DNA of 11,704 nt from UBA2160 sp964588665 (lineage in GTDB: Bacteria; Chloroflexota; Dehalococcoidia; Lucifugimonadales; UBA1123). A model generated the notes under the pieces. That model was given only the letters and a program-made list of their open reading frames with translations, was not told where the DNA came from and searched no databases. This document shows, one piece after another, positions 1 to 7,221 of the stretch. Location: positions 1-11,704 of the forward strand of contig CAZPQQ010000093.1 in assembly GCA_964588665.1 (NCBI GenBank). Reading direction: 5' to 3'. Position 1 is the stretch's first letter. Every line of letters begins with the position of its first letter. A program made the position numbers and the translations under genes.

Positions 1-244
1 GGCCCGCCCGCTTCCGAGCGCCGGTCAAGAAGAACTCGAGCATCTAACACAACGCGAGATCGAAGTGCTGCGGCTTGTCGCCACCGGAATGACGAACATC
101 GAGGTGGCCGAAAACCTCGTCATCGGCGAGGCGACGGTCAAGACGCACGTCTCGAACATCCTGGGCAAGCTGGGACTGCGAGACCGCATACAAGCGGTGG
201 TCTTCGCCTACGAGAGCGGGTTGATCCAGCCGGGCGGCGGTTAG
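1..244 (+). CDS. LuxR/NarL-family response regulator, C-terminal part (5' end outside window)
   Basis: The frame opens at base 2 and gives the last 80 residues of a protein whose start lies before the window. From about residue 20 it matches the LuxR/GerE helix-turn-helix: LTQREIEVLRLVATGMTN, then an IEVAENL segment, then TVKTHVSNILGKLGLRDR. The last stretch contains the recognition helix (TVKTHVSNIL) and the end of the four-helix domain. In the NarL/FixJ family this domain follows an N-terminal phospho-acceptor receiver domain and binds promoter DNA once phosphorylated. The receiver is not visible here, so a receiver-less LuxR protein cannot be excluded. The protein ends in a short Pro-Gly-rich tail. 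It is convergent with the HicB-like gene, 21 bases away. Family assignment is firm; the regulated genes and partner kinase are unknown. Confidence 0.93.
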   Translation, partial: ARPLPSAGQEELEHLTQREIEVLRLVATGMTNIEVAENLVIGEATVKTHVSNILGKLGLRDRIQAVVFAYESGLIQPGGG

Positions 245-265
245 CGAACAATCAGTCGCACGAAT

Positions 266-460
266 TCAATCAGCGTGCTCGGGCTGGTCTCCATGTTCCC
301 GATAAGACTCTGCGAGCTTCTTGGCGACATCCTGGGCTATCTCCAACGTTTCCGTCAATGTTCTACCCTGAGCGAGCAACCCAGGAAGGTCTTTGCCGGT
401 AGCAAGAAACACACCTTCGGGCAACTCCTCGACCTGTATCGACAGTAGACTCTCCGGCAT
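266..460 (-). CDS. HicB-like (UPF0150-type) small protein, no HicA partner
   Basis: This 64-residue protein has the HicB-like pattern: a short beta strand, then GVFLATGKDLPGLLAQGRT, then a helix LTETLEIAQDVAKKLAE. HicB antitoxins use this partly degenerate RNase H-like fold to cover the HicA mRNA interferase, usually with an added C-terminal DNA-binding domain. That domain is absent here. I chose ATG at 460 because GGAG lies 10 bases upstream (471-474); an upstream TTG at 529 would add 23 residues without a good ribosome site. No HicA-like ORF (about 60-80 residues, double-stranded-RNA-binding fold) occurs on either side: the downstream gap is 21 bases and the upstream gap holds no such frame. 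It is therefore an orphan, either a solo regulator or a remnant of a toxin-antitoxin pair. Confidence 0.72.
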   Translation of the reverse strand: MPESLLSIQVEELPEGVFLATGKDLPGLLAQGRTLTETLEIAQDVAKKLAESYREHGDQPEHAD

Positions 461-658
461 TATCCCCACGCTCCTGATTCGAATCGCTGGTGATTCGTCT
501 CTGAACCCTAGGGTATCGTAATCGAGCAATCGACGTCAGCCAGTCATACGTATCCCACGACCCATCCGGTCCCGGTCGACTCAGCCCCGTCTGGACACGG
601 CTCGTCTGCCGTACTACGATGCGCCCAACGAATTCGATTTGAATGCACCCCTGGGTGC

Positions 659-666
659 GGGAGGAG
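659..666 (+). promoter_or_regulatory. Ribosome-binding site deciding the start of the ThDP enzyme
   Basis: GGGAGGAG lies 5 bases before ATG 672. It supports that ATG over the in-frame TTG at 639, which would add 11 residues unlike the family N-terminus. Confidence 0.8.
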
Positions 667-671
667 CGAAC

Positions 672-2321
672 ATGCGAGGCTCGGAGGCTATTGCCCGGAT
701 ACTGAAAGAGGAAGGCGTGGGCTTCCTCGGGATCATCCCGATGAACACCCTGGAAGAGGCGGCGGCAATCGCCGGAATTCGACCGATCGTGTTCCGCCAG
801 GAGAGGGTCGGCGTCAACGCCGCTGACGGCTTTACGCGAGTGATGAACGGGAAGAGCATCGGCGTCTTCTCGATGCAGGCCGGACCCGGCGCGGAGAACG
901 CGTTTGCCGGCGCGGCGCAGGCCTTCGCCGATTCGGTGCCGATACTGCTGCTGCCCGCCGCGGCGCGTCTCGACCGCGTCGGCGTGCATCCGACGTTCAG
1001 CCCGAGTCGGGCGTACGACGAAGTCACCAAGTGGTCGCAACAGATCAACTTGACCGAGCGGATTCCCGAGATCATGCGGCGTGCGTTCAGCCGATTGCGG
1101 CAGGGGCGCCCGGGCCCAGTCCTGCTCGAGATGCCGGGCGACGTGCTCAGAGGCGAGTTCCCCGACGACGCTCTGACGTACGGGCCGGTGAGGCCGCGGC
1201 GCAGCGCCGGCGACCCACGCGACATCGAGCAAGCCGTCAAGATGTTGTTGGCAGCCAAACGACCGATCATCCAGGCGGGGCAGGGAGTGCTGTACGCCGA
1301 GGCCTGGGACGAGCTCCGAGAGCTAGCCGAGTTGACGCAGACTCCGGTGATGACCACCATGGCAGGGAAGAGCGTATTCCGCGAGAACCATCCACTTGCA
1401 CTGGGCACGAGAAGCGGCACCACGACCGGACAGGTTGCACATTTCCTCGAGCAAGCCGACGTCATTCTGGGCATTGGCACCAGCTTCACGAGAAACCACT
1501 ACGGCGCCAACCTGATGGACAACATGGTGCTGATCCAATGCACCAACGACGTCGAGGACCTGGGCAAGGACTACGACGTGGACCATGCCGTGATCGGCGA
1601 CGCCAAGCTGGTTTTGGAGCAGCTCATCGAGCAGACCAAAGACTCGTTCGGCGCCGGCCATAGCGTCGACGGGAGCGAGACCCACGCCGAGATCGCCGAG
1701 GCCAAGGCCGCGTGGCTGGACGAATGGATGCCGAAGCTGACTTCGGACGAGATTCCGATAAATCCGTACCGCGTCGTCTGGGACCTGATGCACACGGTGG
1801 ATCAAGAGAACACCATCATGACGCACGACGCGGGCAGCCCTCGCGACCAGATCATTCCGTTTTACGAGGCGCTGACCCCGCGTGGGTTCCTGGGTTGGGG
1901 CAAGTCCACTCAACTTGGCCACAGCCTCGGCCTCGCAATGGGGGCGAAACTGGCCGCGCCAGACAAGATCGTGGCGCACTTGATCGGCGACTACGCGCTC
2001 GGCATGGTCGGCATGGACATCGAGACCGCGGTCAGGGAGAACATCCCGATCCTCACGGTCGTGCTCAACAACTCGTCGATGGGCATCTACTCGCACCGCA
2101 GCTTCCCGGTTGCGACCGAGCTGTTCGGCGCGAAGAGCACCGGCGGCGACTACGCCAGCGTCGGCAAGGCCCTTGGCGCATACGCGGAGCGCGTAGAGAA
2201 ACCACAGGACGTCGTCCCTGCATTGCAGCGCGGAATCCAGGCGAACAAAGACGGCCAGTCCGCCGTGATCGAGGTCATCTCGTCGGAGGAGCAGGCCTTC
2301 TCGATGCGAGGTGCGGTGTAG
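672..2321 (+). CDS. Thiamine-diphosphate-dependent enzyme, acetolactate-synthase-like
   Basis: This 549-residue protein has the three-domain layout of the acetolactate synthase/pyruvate decarboxylase/benzoylformate decarboxylase superfamily. The N-terminal PYR domain (about 1-165) starts MRGSEAIARILKEEGV and carries the probable cofactor-activating Glu44 in FRQERVGVNAADGFTR. The middle domain (about 185-330) begins after the family signature GRPGPVLLEMPGD. The C-terminal PP domain (about 365-549) carries the ThDP/Mg motif from Gly439-Asp440 to Asn466-Asn467. The usual GDG reads GDY here, while the Asp and Asn-Asn ligands remain. The family cleaves or forms C-C bonds next to a carbonyl, using ThDP in the cytoplasm. 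Length is normal for it. The substrate cannot be read from sequence; true acetolactate synthase is less likely because no small regulatory subunit or ilv genes are nearby. A strong hairpin ends the gene and an MFS carrier follows. Confidence 0.93.
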   Translation: MRGSEAIARILKEEGVGFLGIIPMNTLEEAAAIAGIRPIVFRQERVGVNAADGFTRVMNGKSIGVFSMQAGPGAENAFAGAAQAFADSVPILLLPAAARLDRVGVHPTFSPSRAYDEVTKWSQQINLTERIPEIMRRAFSRLRQGRPGPVLLEMPGDVLRGEFPDDALTYGPVRPRRSAGDPRDIEQAVKMLLAAKRPIIQAGQGVLYAEAWDELRELAELTQTPVMTTMAGKSVFRENHPLALGTRSGTTTGQVAHFLEQADVILGIGTSFTRNHYGANLMDNMVLIQCTNDVEDLGKDYDVDHAVIGDAKLVLEQLIEQTKDSFGAGHSVDGSETHAEIAEAKAAWLDEWMPKLTSDEIPINPYRVVWDLMHTVDQENTIMTHDAGSPRDQIIPFYEALTPRGFLGWGKSTQLGHSLGLAMGAKLAAPDKIVAHLIGDYALGMVGMDIETAVRENIPILTVVLNNSSMGIYSHRSFPVATELFGAKSTGGDYASVGKALGAYAERVEKPQDVVPALQRGIQANKDGQSAVIEVISSEEQAFSMRGAV

Positions 2322-2357
2322 TCGGACGAAGACGTCGAATTCACTGACAAGTTCGGG

Positions 2358-2388
2358 ACGCGAGCCTCGTTTGCCGAGGCTCGCGTTT
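2358..2388 (+). terminator. Rho-independent-type terminator after the ThDP enzyme
   Basis: A perfect 12-bp stem (ACGCGAGCCTCG at 2358-2369 with its complement at 2375-2386) surrounds a 5-base loop TTTGC. The second arm runs into TTT at 2386-2388. The T tract is short, but the stem is very stable and lies 37 bases past the stop codon. Confidence 0.75.
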
Positions 2389-2483
2389 GACGTGACCGGA
2401 GTTTCGACTGACGGGCTGTCCGATGCCGAACGCCTTCCCTGCCATGCACCTGAGATCAGCTTGATCGAAATAAGGGTTCGCCA

Positions 2484-3740
2484 TTGAGGCGCGCATTCTT
2501 CTACGGATGGGTCATCGTCGCGACCTTGTTTGTGGTCAACTTCGCCACTCACGCCACTGGGAACATGAACCTCGGCCTATTCGTAATCCCAATGAGCGAC
2601 GACATTGGCATATCCCGCGGTCTCTTCGGATGGCTCACCACTTCGCGAACGCTCGCCGCGGGTCTTGCCAGCATCGTCGTAGGCCGCCTGGTGGACCGCT
2701 TTGGCGCGCGCATTCTGATTCCCGCCTCGGCGTTGATTACCGGTCTGGGCGTGATCGCAATCGGCTCGGCCACCAACGTGGTCCAGTTGTTCGTCCTCTT
2801 TGCCGTCATCGGCTTCGGCGGCCTGAGCCCACAAGGCGGCGGCCTGTTGACTTCGGTGCCCGTGGCCAAATGGTTCGTCCGCAAACGCGGCACGGCGATG
2901 GCGCTGACGTCCATGGGGCTGGCCCTCGGCGCAACTACATTCGTTCCGGTGACGCAGTTCCTCATCGGCGCCGTCGGCTGGCGCCGGGCGTGGCTGTACC
3001 TCGGGATCATTGGCATGATCATGATCATCCCGGTCGCCCTAACGTTCCTGAGGCGACAACCAGAAGACATGGGGCTTCGGCCGGACGGCGACGCGGACTC
3101 GCGCCTTGGGTCGAGGACCGCTCAGGGACCCTCGGCAGCCGACGAAGCCGTGTGGACGCTCGGCACGGCATTGAGCACGCGTGCGTTCTGGATGCTGACG
3201 GCGGCGCTTGCTTTGGGCGGGTTCGCGGCGGGCGGAGGAGTGCACCGGATACCTTACTGGGTCGACAAAGGCTTCGACCCTGACCTGGTGTCGTTGTCGA
3301 TCTCGGTCCATGCGGCGAGCGCCGCGGCGGTGATGCTGGCAGTGGGATTTCTGCTGGATCGCGTGCCTGCGAGGTTCGTGGCCGCCGGTCCCTTCGCCGG
3401 TTTTAGCATCGCCATCGTGATAATGCTCTCGGCGGACAGCAACACGGACATGTTCGCCTCTGCCGTCATATGGGGCATGTCGGCGGGCACGGGCATCGTA
3501 TCGCAACCGTACCTTTGGGCCAACTACTTTGGTCGGTCGTTCCTGGGCACAATCCGCGGCGTCACCATGCCCACGATACTGGTGGCGACATCGCTCGGAG
3601 CGCCCGCGATGGGGTATGTCTTCGACTTCAGAGGCAGCTACGACCTCGCCTGGCAGGCCGTGGTTGCGATCTGCTCCGTGGCGTTCCTGGTCATGCTGAG
3701 CGCGTCGCCGCCGCGATTGGGGCGACCTCGCGCCAACTAG
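2484..3740 (+). CDS. Major facilitator superfamily transporter, monocarboxylate/oxalate-formate antiporter type
   Basis: This 418-residue, very hydrophobic protein has about 12 predicted membrane helices in two halves joined by a polar loop (about 190-228). The N-terminus carries FFYGWVIV (residues 5-12), typical of MFS carriers of the oxalate:formate antiporter/monocarboxylate group. MFS motif A follows as GRLVDRFGAR (67-76), then KWFVRKRGTAMAL (129-141) after helix 4. The loop starts with RRQPEDMGLRPDGD, and the C-terminal half has YFGRSFLGTIRGV (348-360), another mark of this subfamily. It sits in the inner membrane and probably moves a small organic anion. The start is TTG with AAGGG 7 bases upstream (2472-2476), chosen because FYGW normally lies within about 10 residues of the start. 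It follows the ThDP gene after 162 bases and a hairpin. Substrate unknown. Confidence 0.93.
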   Translation: MRRAFFYGWVIVATLFVVNFATHATGNMNLGLFVIPMSDDIGISRGLFGWLTTSRTLAAGLASIVVGRLVDRFGARILIPASALITGLGVIAIGSATNVVQLFVLFAVIGFGGLSPQGGGLLTSVPVAKWFVRKRGTAMALTSMGLALGATTFVPVTQFLIGAVGWRRAWLYLGIIGMIMIIPVALTFLRRQPEDMGLRPDGDADSRLGSRTAQGPSAADEAVWTLGTALSTRAFWMLTAALALGGFAAGGGVHRIPYWVDKGFDPDLVSLSISVHAASAAAVMLAVGFLLDRVPARFVAAGPFAGFSIAIVIMLSADSNTDMFASAVIWGMSAGTGIVSQPYLWANYFGRSFLGTIRGVTMPTILVATSLGAPAMGYVFDFRGSYDLAWQAVVAICSVAFLVMLSASPPRLGRPRAN

Positions 3741-3820
3741 CCGCCGAGAGGTGCTATCGTTGATTTGAGGCGTTGCCTGACTACAGAGGAACTCGGGATT
3801 GGATGACATGTGACTCGCCG

Positions 3821-3836
3821 ACTCCGAAGCCGGAGT
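3821..3836 (+). terminator. Weak hairpin between MFS gene and lipoprotein gene
   Basis: ACTCCG and CGGAGT pair perfectly around the loop AAGC. It lies 80 bases past the MFS stop and 35 bases before the lipoprotein ATG. There is no T tract, so it could equally be a leader hairpin of the lipoprotein mRNA. Confidence 0.3.
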
Positions 3837-3870
3837 GTTCGATAACGCGACCTGACAAGGGCGAAGTTAG

Positions 3871-4854
3871 ATGATCAAGACATTCTATGCGCGAATCGGA
3901 GTCTGGCTGCTTGTTGCGACGCCCTTGGTCCTGCTAGCGGCGTGCGGCTCGACCGATCCGGCGCCCGCGCCCGCGACGGCGGTTCCGCAAACGAACGCTC
4001 CGGCGCCGACGCCTCAGCCCGCGTCGGAAGCGACGACGCTGCCGGACGGAGTCAGGCCAATCGACGATATCCTGGTCACCGGCCCGTCGTTCCCCGATCC
4101 CGGTCCGGAATCGGCAACCCTGCTGTTGGAGACCAACATCGACGTTGCGTGCTCCGCGGTATACGGCAAGACAACGGACTACGGGTCGATAGCAGTGGAC
4201 AACGACATGACCGGAGGCGGACACCGAGACCATCACCCTCTCCTGACCGGTCTTGAGCCGGATACCGAGTACCACGTCAGGCTCCAGGGCGTCGGCCCGG
4301 ACGGGACGATCTACCGCAGCGAGGACTACACGTTCCGGACCGCGCTGGCGCCGGCGGTGAGCTCGGAGCCAGCTCAACCTCTCCCGGCGGCTACCCCTCC
4401 GGTCTCGTCAGGCAAGCCGTCGGGTGACAACCTCGCTCTAGCGAAGATGGGTACGACGATCACGGGCGTCAGCAGCAACTATGGAGGCGGCGACGACGGC
4501 TCCACGTACGGCGCCAACATGGCTATCGACGGGAACTCCGACACCGAATGGTCGAGCGACGGCAACGGCGACGAAGCCTGGATTGAGATGCAGCTTCCCG
4601 AGCGTGCATTGGTCAAGAGGATCGGGCTTCGCACTCGCACGATGGGGAGTTCCGCGCAGGTGTTCGCATTCAGCGTCGTCACCGACCTCGGTAAGACCTA
4701 CGACCCCTTCGAGGTTCCGGACGCATCCGAGGTTCACTACTATTCGGTCAGTTTCACAGCCACCACGCTTCGATTCGAGGTGGAGCAATCGAACGGCGGA
4801 AACACGGGCGCCCTCGAGATAGAAGTCTACGGCGACTGGGACCCGGAGATGTAA
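3871..4854 (+). CDS. Surface lipoprotein with fibronectin-III-like and F5/8-type (discoidin-like) domains
   Basis: The 327-residue product starts with a lipoprotein signal peptide: MIK, a hydrophobic core, then lipobox LAAC with Cys25. An Ala/Pro/Thr-rich linker (about 28-58) should span the envelope. Residues about 66-158 look like a fibronectin-III or purple-acid-phosphatase N-terminal beta sandwich (ILVTGPSF, then SAVYGKTTDYGS, LTGLEPDTEYHVRLQG and DYTFRT). After a second Pro/Ser linker, residues about 186-323 match a discoidin/F5-8-type module (NLAL, NMAIDGNSDTEWSSDG, AWIEMQLPE, VKRIGLRTR, LRFEVEQ and ALEIEVYG). Such modules commonly bind sugars at the cell surface. No catalytic domain is present, so adhesion or glycan binding is the best guess. 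ATG follows AAGGG (3857-3861) with 9 bases spacing. It is convergent with the family A small gene. Confidence 0.87.
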   Translation: MIKTFYARIGVWLLVATPLVLLAACGSTDPAPAPATAVPQTNAPAPTPQPASEATTLPDGVRPIDDILVTGPSFPDPGPESATLLLETNIDVACSAVYGKTTDYGSIAVDNDMTGGGHRDHHPLLTGLEPDTEYHVRLQGVGPDGTIYRSEDYTFRTALAPAVSSEPAQPLPAATPPVSSGKPSGDNLALAKMGTTITGVSSNYGGGDDGSTYGANMAIDGNSDTEWSSDGNGDEAWIEMQLPERALVKRIGLRTRTMGSSAQVFAFSVVTDLGKTYDPFEVPDASEVHYYSVSFTATTLRFEVEQSNGGNTGALEIEVYGDWDPEM

Positions 4855-4861
4855 ACAGCGG

Positions 4862-4896
4862 AGGCGCGCTACGGGACGGGCCCAGCATAGGCGCCT
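4862..4896. terminator. Hairpin between convergent genes (possible two-way terminator)
   Basis: AGGCGC-G-CTA (4862-4871) pairs with TAG-GCGCCT (4888-4896): nine base pairs with one bulged G and a 16-base GC-rich loop. It lies 7 bases past the lipoprotein stop and 54 bases past the end of the minus-strand small gene. No T tract is seen on either strand. Confidence 0.42.
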
Positions 4897-4950
4897 GATC
4901 GGAAGAGCAATCGCGGTCGGCGTGGAGCAGACCGTGGGAGCGGCCGTGAA

Positions 4951-5175
4951 CTATTCGATCAACGAGCCGCAGTGGATGAGGCTTTTCAGCGCGCCGTCGC
5001 TCAGTCCGAAGGTCCGGCCGATCTCAAGGAACTTTTGCAACCGGAGCTTCAAGTCAGCCCGCTCGGCTTCGGTGAGGCACTGGCCGCACTCGTTGGCCAG
5101 TGTGCCGTAAGCGCGCAGCGCGTCTAGGTGATCGATGAAAGCTTGCTTGACTTCGACGTTCTCTCGATGTTCCAT
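4951..5175 (-). CDS. Family A small protein, copy 1 (74 residues, unknown function)
   Basis: I do not recognise this protein. It is real by two criteria: AAGGAG lies 7 bases before the ATG (5183-5188), and a second 74-residue copy at 10467-10691 is identical at 35 of 74 positions with no gap. Shared blocks are DHLDALRAY (15-23), GQ-LT (31-35), KLR (43-45), GR-FGLS-GAL-SLI (53-67). The protein looks all-helical and charged, with a long N-terminal helix. The C-terminal block has the spacing of a helix-turn-helix (Gly-x3-Gly-Leu-Ser-x3-Leu), so DNA binding is possible but unproven. It has no signal peptide or membrane segment. It lies alone between two lipoprotein genes and is convergent with the first. 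Confidence 0.85.
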   Translation of the reverse strand: MEHRENVEVKQAFIDHLDALRAYGTLANECGQCLTEAERADLKLRLQKFLEIGRTFGLSDGALKSLIHCGSLIE

Positions 5176-5527
5176 AGCGCTACTCCTTCAACAGCCGATC
5201 TGTCTGTAGTGGCCTGTTGATCTCAGAATAGCGTGGTAAGGCGCGCTGTTCCTGACCGACGCCCTAAAGAAAACCGACAATCACCTGACAAGACAGAGAG
5301 CAAGGCTGGAGTCGCCGGTTTCGAGGCGTGTCTCGTGAACGTGAGCAGCAACTAGGCACGTGAACTTGCAGAATCACTTGGCGCCCGCCTACCAACCAGC
5401 CGCATGATGGCGTGGCGCCTTTCCAGGGCGCCGCCGTCGTTAACGGTTGATACAGGCATCAGGCGCGGAGCATGTGGTAGATTGGCGGTGCTGGCACGGC
5501 GTGTCGTTGTGTTAAGGGAGGAGGACG
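5176..5527. other. Intergenic region between divergent genes, no gene seen
   Basis: These 352 bases separate the minus-strand family A gene from the plus-strand NHL lipoprotein gene, so promoters for both should lie here. I found no convincing paired -35/-10 boxes. The heptamer CGTGAAC occurs twice near 5337 and 5360. A short GC hairpin is listed separately. Small ORFs on both strands lack ribosome sites and recognisable protein pattern. Confidence 0.5.
5414..5432. other. GGCGCC hairpin upstream of the NHL lipoprotein gene
   Basis: GGCGCC (5414-5419) and GGCGCC (5427-5432) are self-complementary and flank the 7-base loop TTTCCAG. A third GGCGCC lies near 5380. It is about 95 bases before the NHL start and could be a leader structure or protein site. 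Confidence 0.3.
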
Positions 5528-6571
5528 ATGGGAATCTTTCGGCTGGCGCTCTGGCTGACGGTGGGCGCGGCGGCATGCCTGATGGCTTGCGCGCAGGACG
5601 CCGAGCCTAACACAGAGCCAACGCCCGCTGCCCCGGCTTCGTTAGCTGCTCCAATGGCTTCCCCAGTTGTCGCGAATCCCCCGCCCATGATTGAGCCGTC
5701 AAGCCAAGGTCCCGTCTACGTCCTGGCGGCTACTTGGGGGATGGACCCCGATGCCGGAGTGAGCTTCTCGTCTCCCAACGGCATTGCCGTCGATTCCGCG
5801 GACAACGTCTACGTCACCGAGTTTCGAGGCAATCGGGTGCAGAAGTTTACGTCCGAGGGCGAGCTCGTGGCCCAATGGGGCGCCTCGGGTGCCGACGACG
5901 GGATGTTCCGAAGGCCAACAGGCATCGCCATCGACAGCGAGGGTAACATTTTGGTATCGGAGAGCGGCAACCATCGAGTGCAGCGGTTCACGGCAGACGG
6001 CGAATGGCTGGCGTCCTGGGGCTCGCTGGGCAGAGGAGACGGACAGTTCATGTCTGCCATGGTGATCGCGACAGACGCTGAAAGCATGATTTACGTGAGC
6101 GACTGGGGAAACGGCCGGATCCAGGTATTCGGTCCCGACGGCGTTTATCGAGATGCGTGGACGCTGCAAGACTCGGAGGCGGGAAAGCTGAATTCGCCGA
6201 CTGGTGTCAAAGTGGACGGCGAAGGAGCCGTGTGGGTCGTCGACCGCGGCAACAACCGCGTTCTGAAACTCAATCGCGACGGTGAAGTCCTTGCCGTCTT
6301 AGGCTCGGAGGGGTTTGGCGAAGGTGAGTTTCAAGTCCCGACCGGCATCGCAGTCGACCGAAACGGCGCTGTCTACGTTTCCGAAGTCGACAACCATCGA
6401 GTGCAGATCTTCGACTCGGCGGGAGAATTCCTCTCAAAACTCACCTCCGGGCTTCTCAACGGACCTCACGGCCTGGCGTTCGACAGTGCCGGCAACCTAT
6501 ATGTGGCGGACACCGGGCACAACTACGTGAGAAAGTTCAAACCGGTCGACCTACCCGCCTCCGCACGCTAA
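5528..6571 (+). CDS. NHL-repeat beta-propeller lipoprotein
   Basis: The 347-residue product has a lipoprotein signal peptide with lipobox LMAC (Cys21) and a Pro/Ala linker to about residue 60. Six NHL repeats follow at about 79-118, 127-165, 174-212, 221-259, 268-305 and 308-340. Each has the pattern P-x-GIAVD-x3-NVYV-x5-NRVQ-x-F-x3-G. Six repeats fit a closed six-bladed propeller, which would fill the whole mature protein. NHL propellers usually bind proteins, RNA or sugars and are rarely catalytic (lyase or lactonase-like members exist). I see no clear active-site pattern, so a surface binding role is inferred. ATG 5528 is preceded by a very purine-rich site, AGGGAGGAGG (5515-5524). The mature N-terminus (Cys-Ala-Gln-Asp-Ala-Glu-Pro) resembles that of the 51-residue lipoprotein at 7222-7377. 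Confidence 0.9.
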   Translation: MGIFRLALWLTVGAAACLMACAQDAEPNTEPTPAAPASLAAPMASPVVANPPPMIEPSSQGPVYVLAATWGMDPDAGVSFSSPNGIAVDSADNVYVTEFRGNRVQKFTSEGELVAQWGASGADDGMFRRPTGIAIDSEGNILVSESGNHRVQRFTADGEWLASWGSLGRGDGQFMSAMVIATDAESMIYVSDWGNGRIQVFGPDGVYRDAWTLQDSEAGKLNSPTGVKVDGEGAVWVVDRGNNRVLKLNRDGEVLAVLGSEGFGEGEFQVPTGIAVDRNGAVYVSEVDNHRVQIFDSAGEFLSKLTSGLLNGPHGLAFDSAGNLYVADTGHNYVRKFKPVDLPASAR

Positions 6572-6588
6572 ACAGTGCATGATTGGCG

Positions 6589-6645
6589 CGTTACCTTCTG
6601 CCGGAGGTTGCTCCCATCTGCAAATGGCTCCGTGTTCAGGTAACG
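6589..6645 (+). other. Possible structured leader before the Nudix gene
   Basis: CGTTACC (6589-6595) and GGTAACG (6639-6645) are exact complements 43 bases apart. Between them two short hairpins can form: GGAG-GTTG-CTCC (6603-6614) and CCAT-CTGCAA-ATGG (about 6614-6627). Together they would make a three-stem junction in the untranslated region before ATG 6714. I recognise no riboswitch class and the inner stems are only 4 bp, so chance is possible. Confidence 0.3.
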
Positions 6646-6713
6646 ACAGGGTTGGCGCTAAAGATGCGTTGCCATTGCGGCGACTGCACGAGGAATCCGT
6701 TCAGAGGTACGTT

Positions 6714-7202
6714 ATGGAGTACGTAGGCGCCCACGTAATCTTTCACAGGCGTGTGTCCACCGCCTTGGGCGACAGCGTCCAAGTGGTGCTGTTGTGCAAG
6801 AGAACCCAAGACGCACCGACCGATCCGGGGAAATGGTCTTTCTTCGGCGGCACTCGAGAGGAATTGGATGGAGGCGATCCTGCCCGCACCGCCGTCCGAG
6901 AAGTCGCTGAAGAGCTGACCGTGAGCATCGACGTAGATGAACTTGAGTACGTCGAGCGCTTCGCGGTCCCTGCCGATCCCGAAACCTTCCACGTCGAGAT
7001 ATTCGCATCGGAATTGAGACAGGCCATGGATACGCTGACTTTGAGGAGAGCCGCTCCGGGTGAGATTGTCGAAGGTGAAGGTCTCGCCTGGTTCACCGCC
7101 GAAGAGACCCGTGCCCTGGACCTACGGGCAACGGACCGCAAGGCGCTAGCCGCGTTCTTCGGTCAACGCAAGAAGTGTGGCGCCGACCTGGGCCAGGGCT
7201 GA
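6714..7202 (+). CDS. Nudix hydrolase
   Basis: The 162-residue protein (from ATG 6714) carries a Nudix box at about residues 45-70: WSFFGGTREELDGGDP, then AVREVAEELTV with the catalytic Arg62-Glu63 and Glu66-Glu67. Compared with the classical Gx5Ex7REUxEExGU there are two extra residues between the first Gly and the RE helix, and the usual Gly after EE is Thr. Both occur in Nudix subfamilies. Nudix enzymes hydrolyse X-linked nucleoside diphosphates with Mg2+ in the cytoplasm; the substrate is not evident. I chose ATG 6714 because AGAGG lies 6 bases upstream (6703-6707) and the Nudix strand starts at once (MEYVGAHVIF). A longer frame from 6579 adds 45 residues of poor quality and overlaps a potential leader structure. 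It is convergent with the 51-residue lipoprotein gene, 19 bases away. Confidence 0.9.
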   Translation: MEYVGAHVIFHRRVSTALGDSVQVVLLCKRTQDAPTDPGKWSFFGGTREELDGGDPARTAVREVAEELTVSIDVDELEYVERFAVPADPETFHVEIFASELRQAMDTLTLRRAAPGEIVEGEGLAWFTAEETRALDLRATDRKALAAFFGQRKKCGADLGQG

Positions 7203-7221
7203 ATCGAAGACTCTCTTGGCA

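Noticed and set aside
672..2321. Assignment as oxalyl-CoA decarboxylase
   Set aside because: The active-site contexts (RQER, GDY) do not match that enzyme, and no formyl-CoA transferase gene is present.
363..2552. Long minus-strand frames (up to 409 codons) across the ThDP gene
   Set aside because: They mirror the real gene in a GC-rich sequence, show no domain pattern, and lie opposite a full-length recognisable enzyme.
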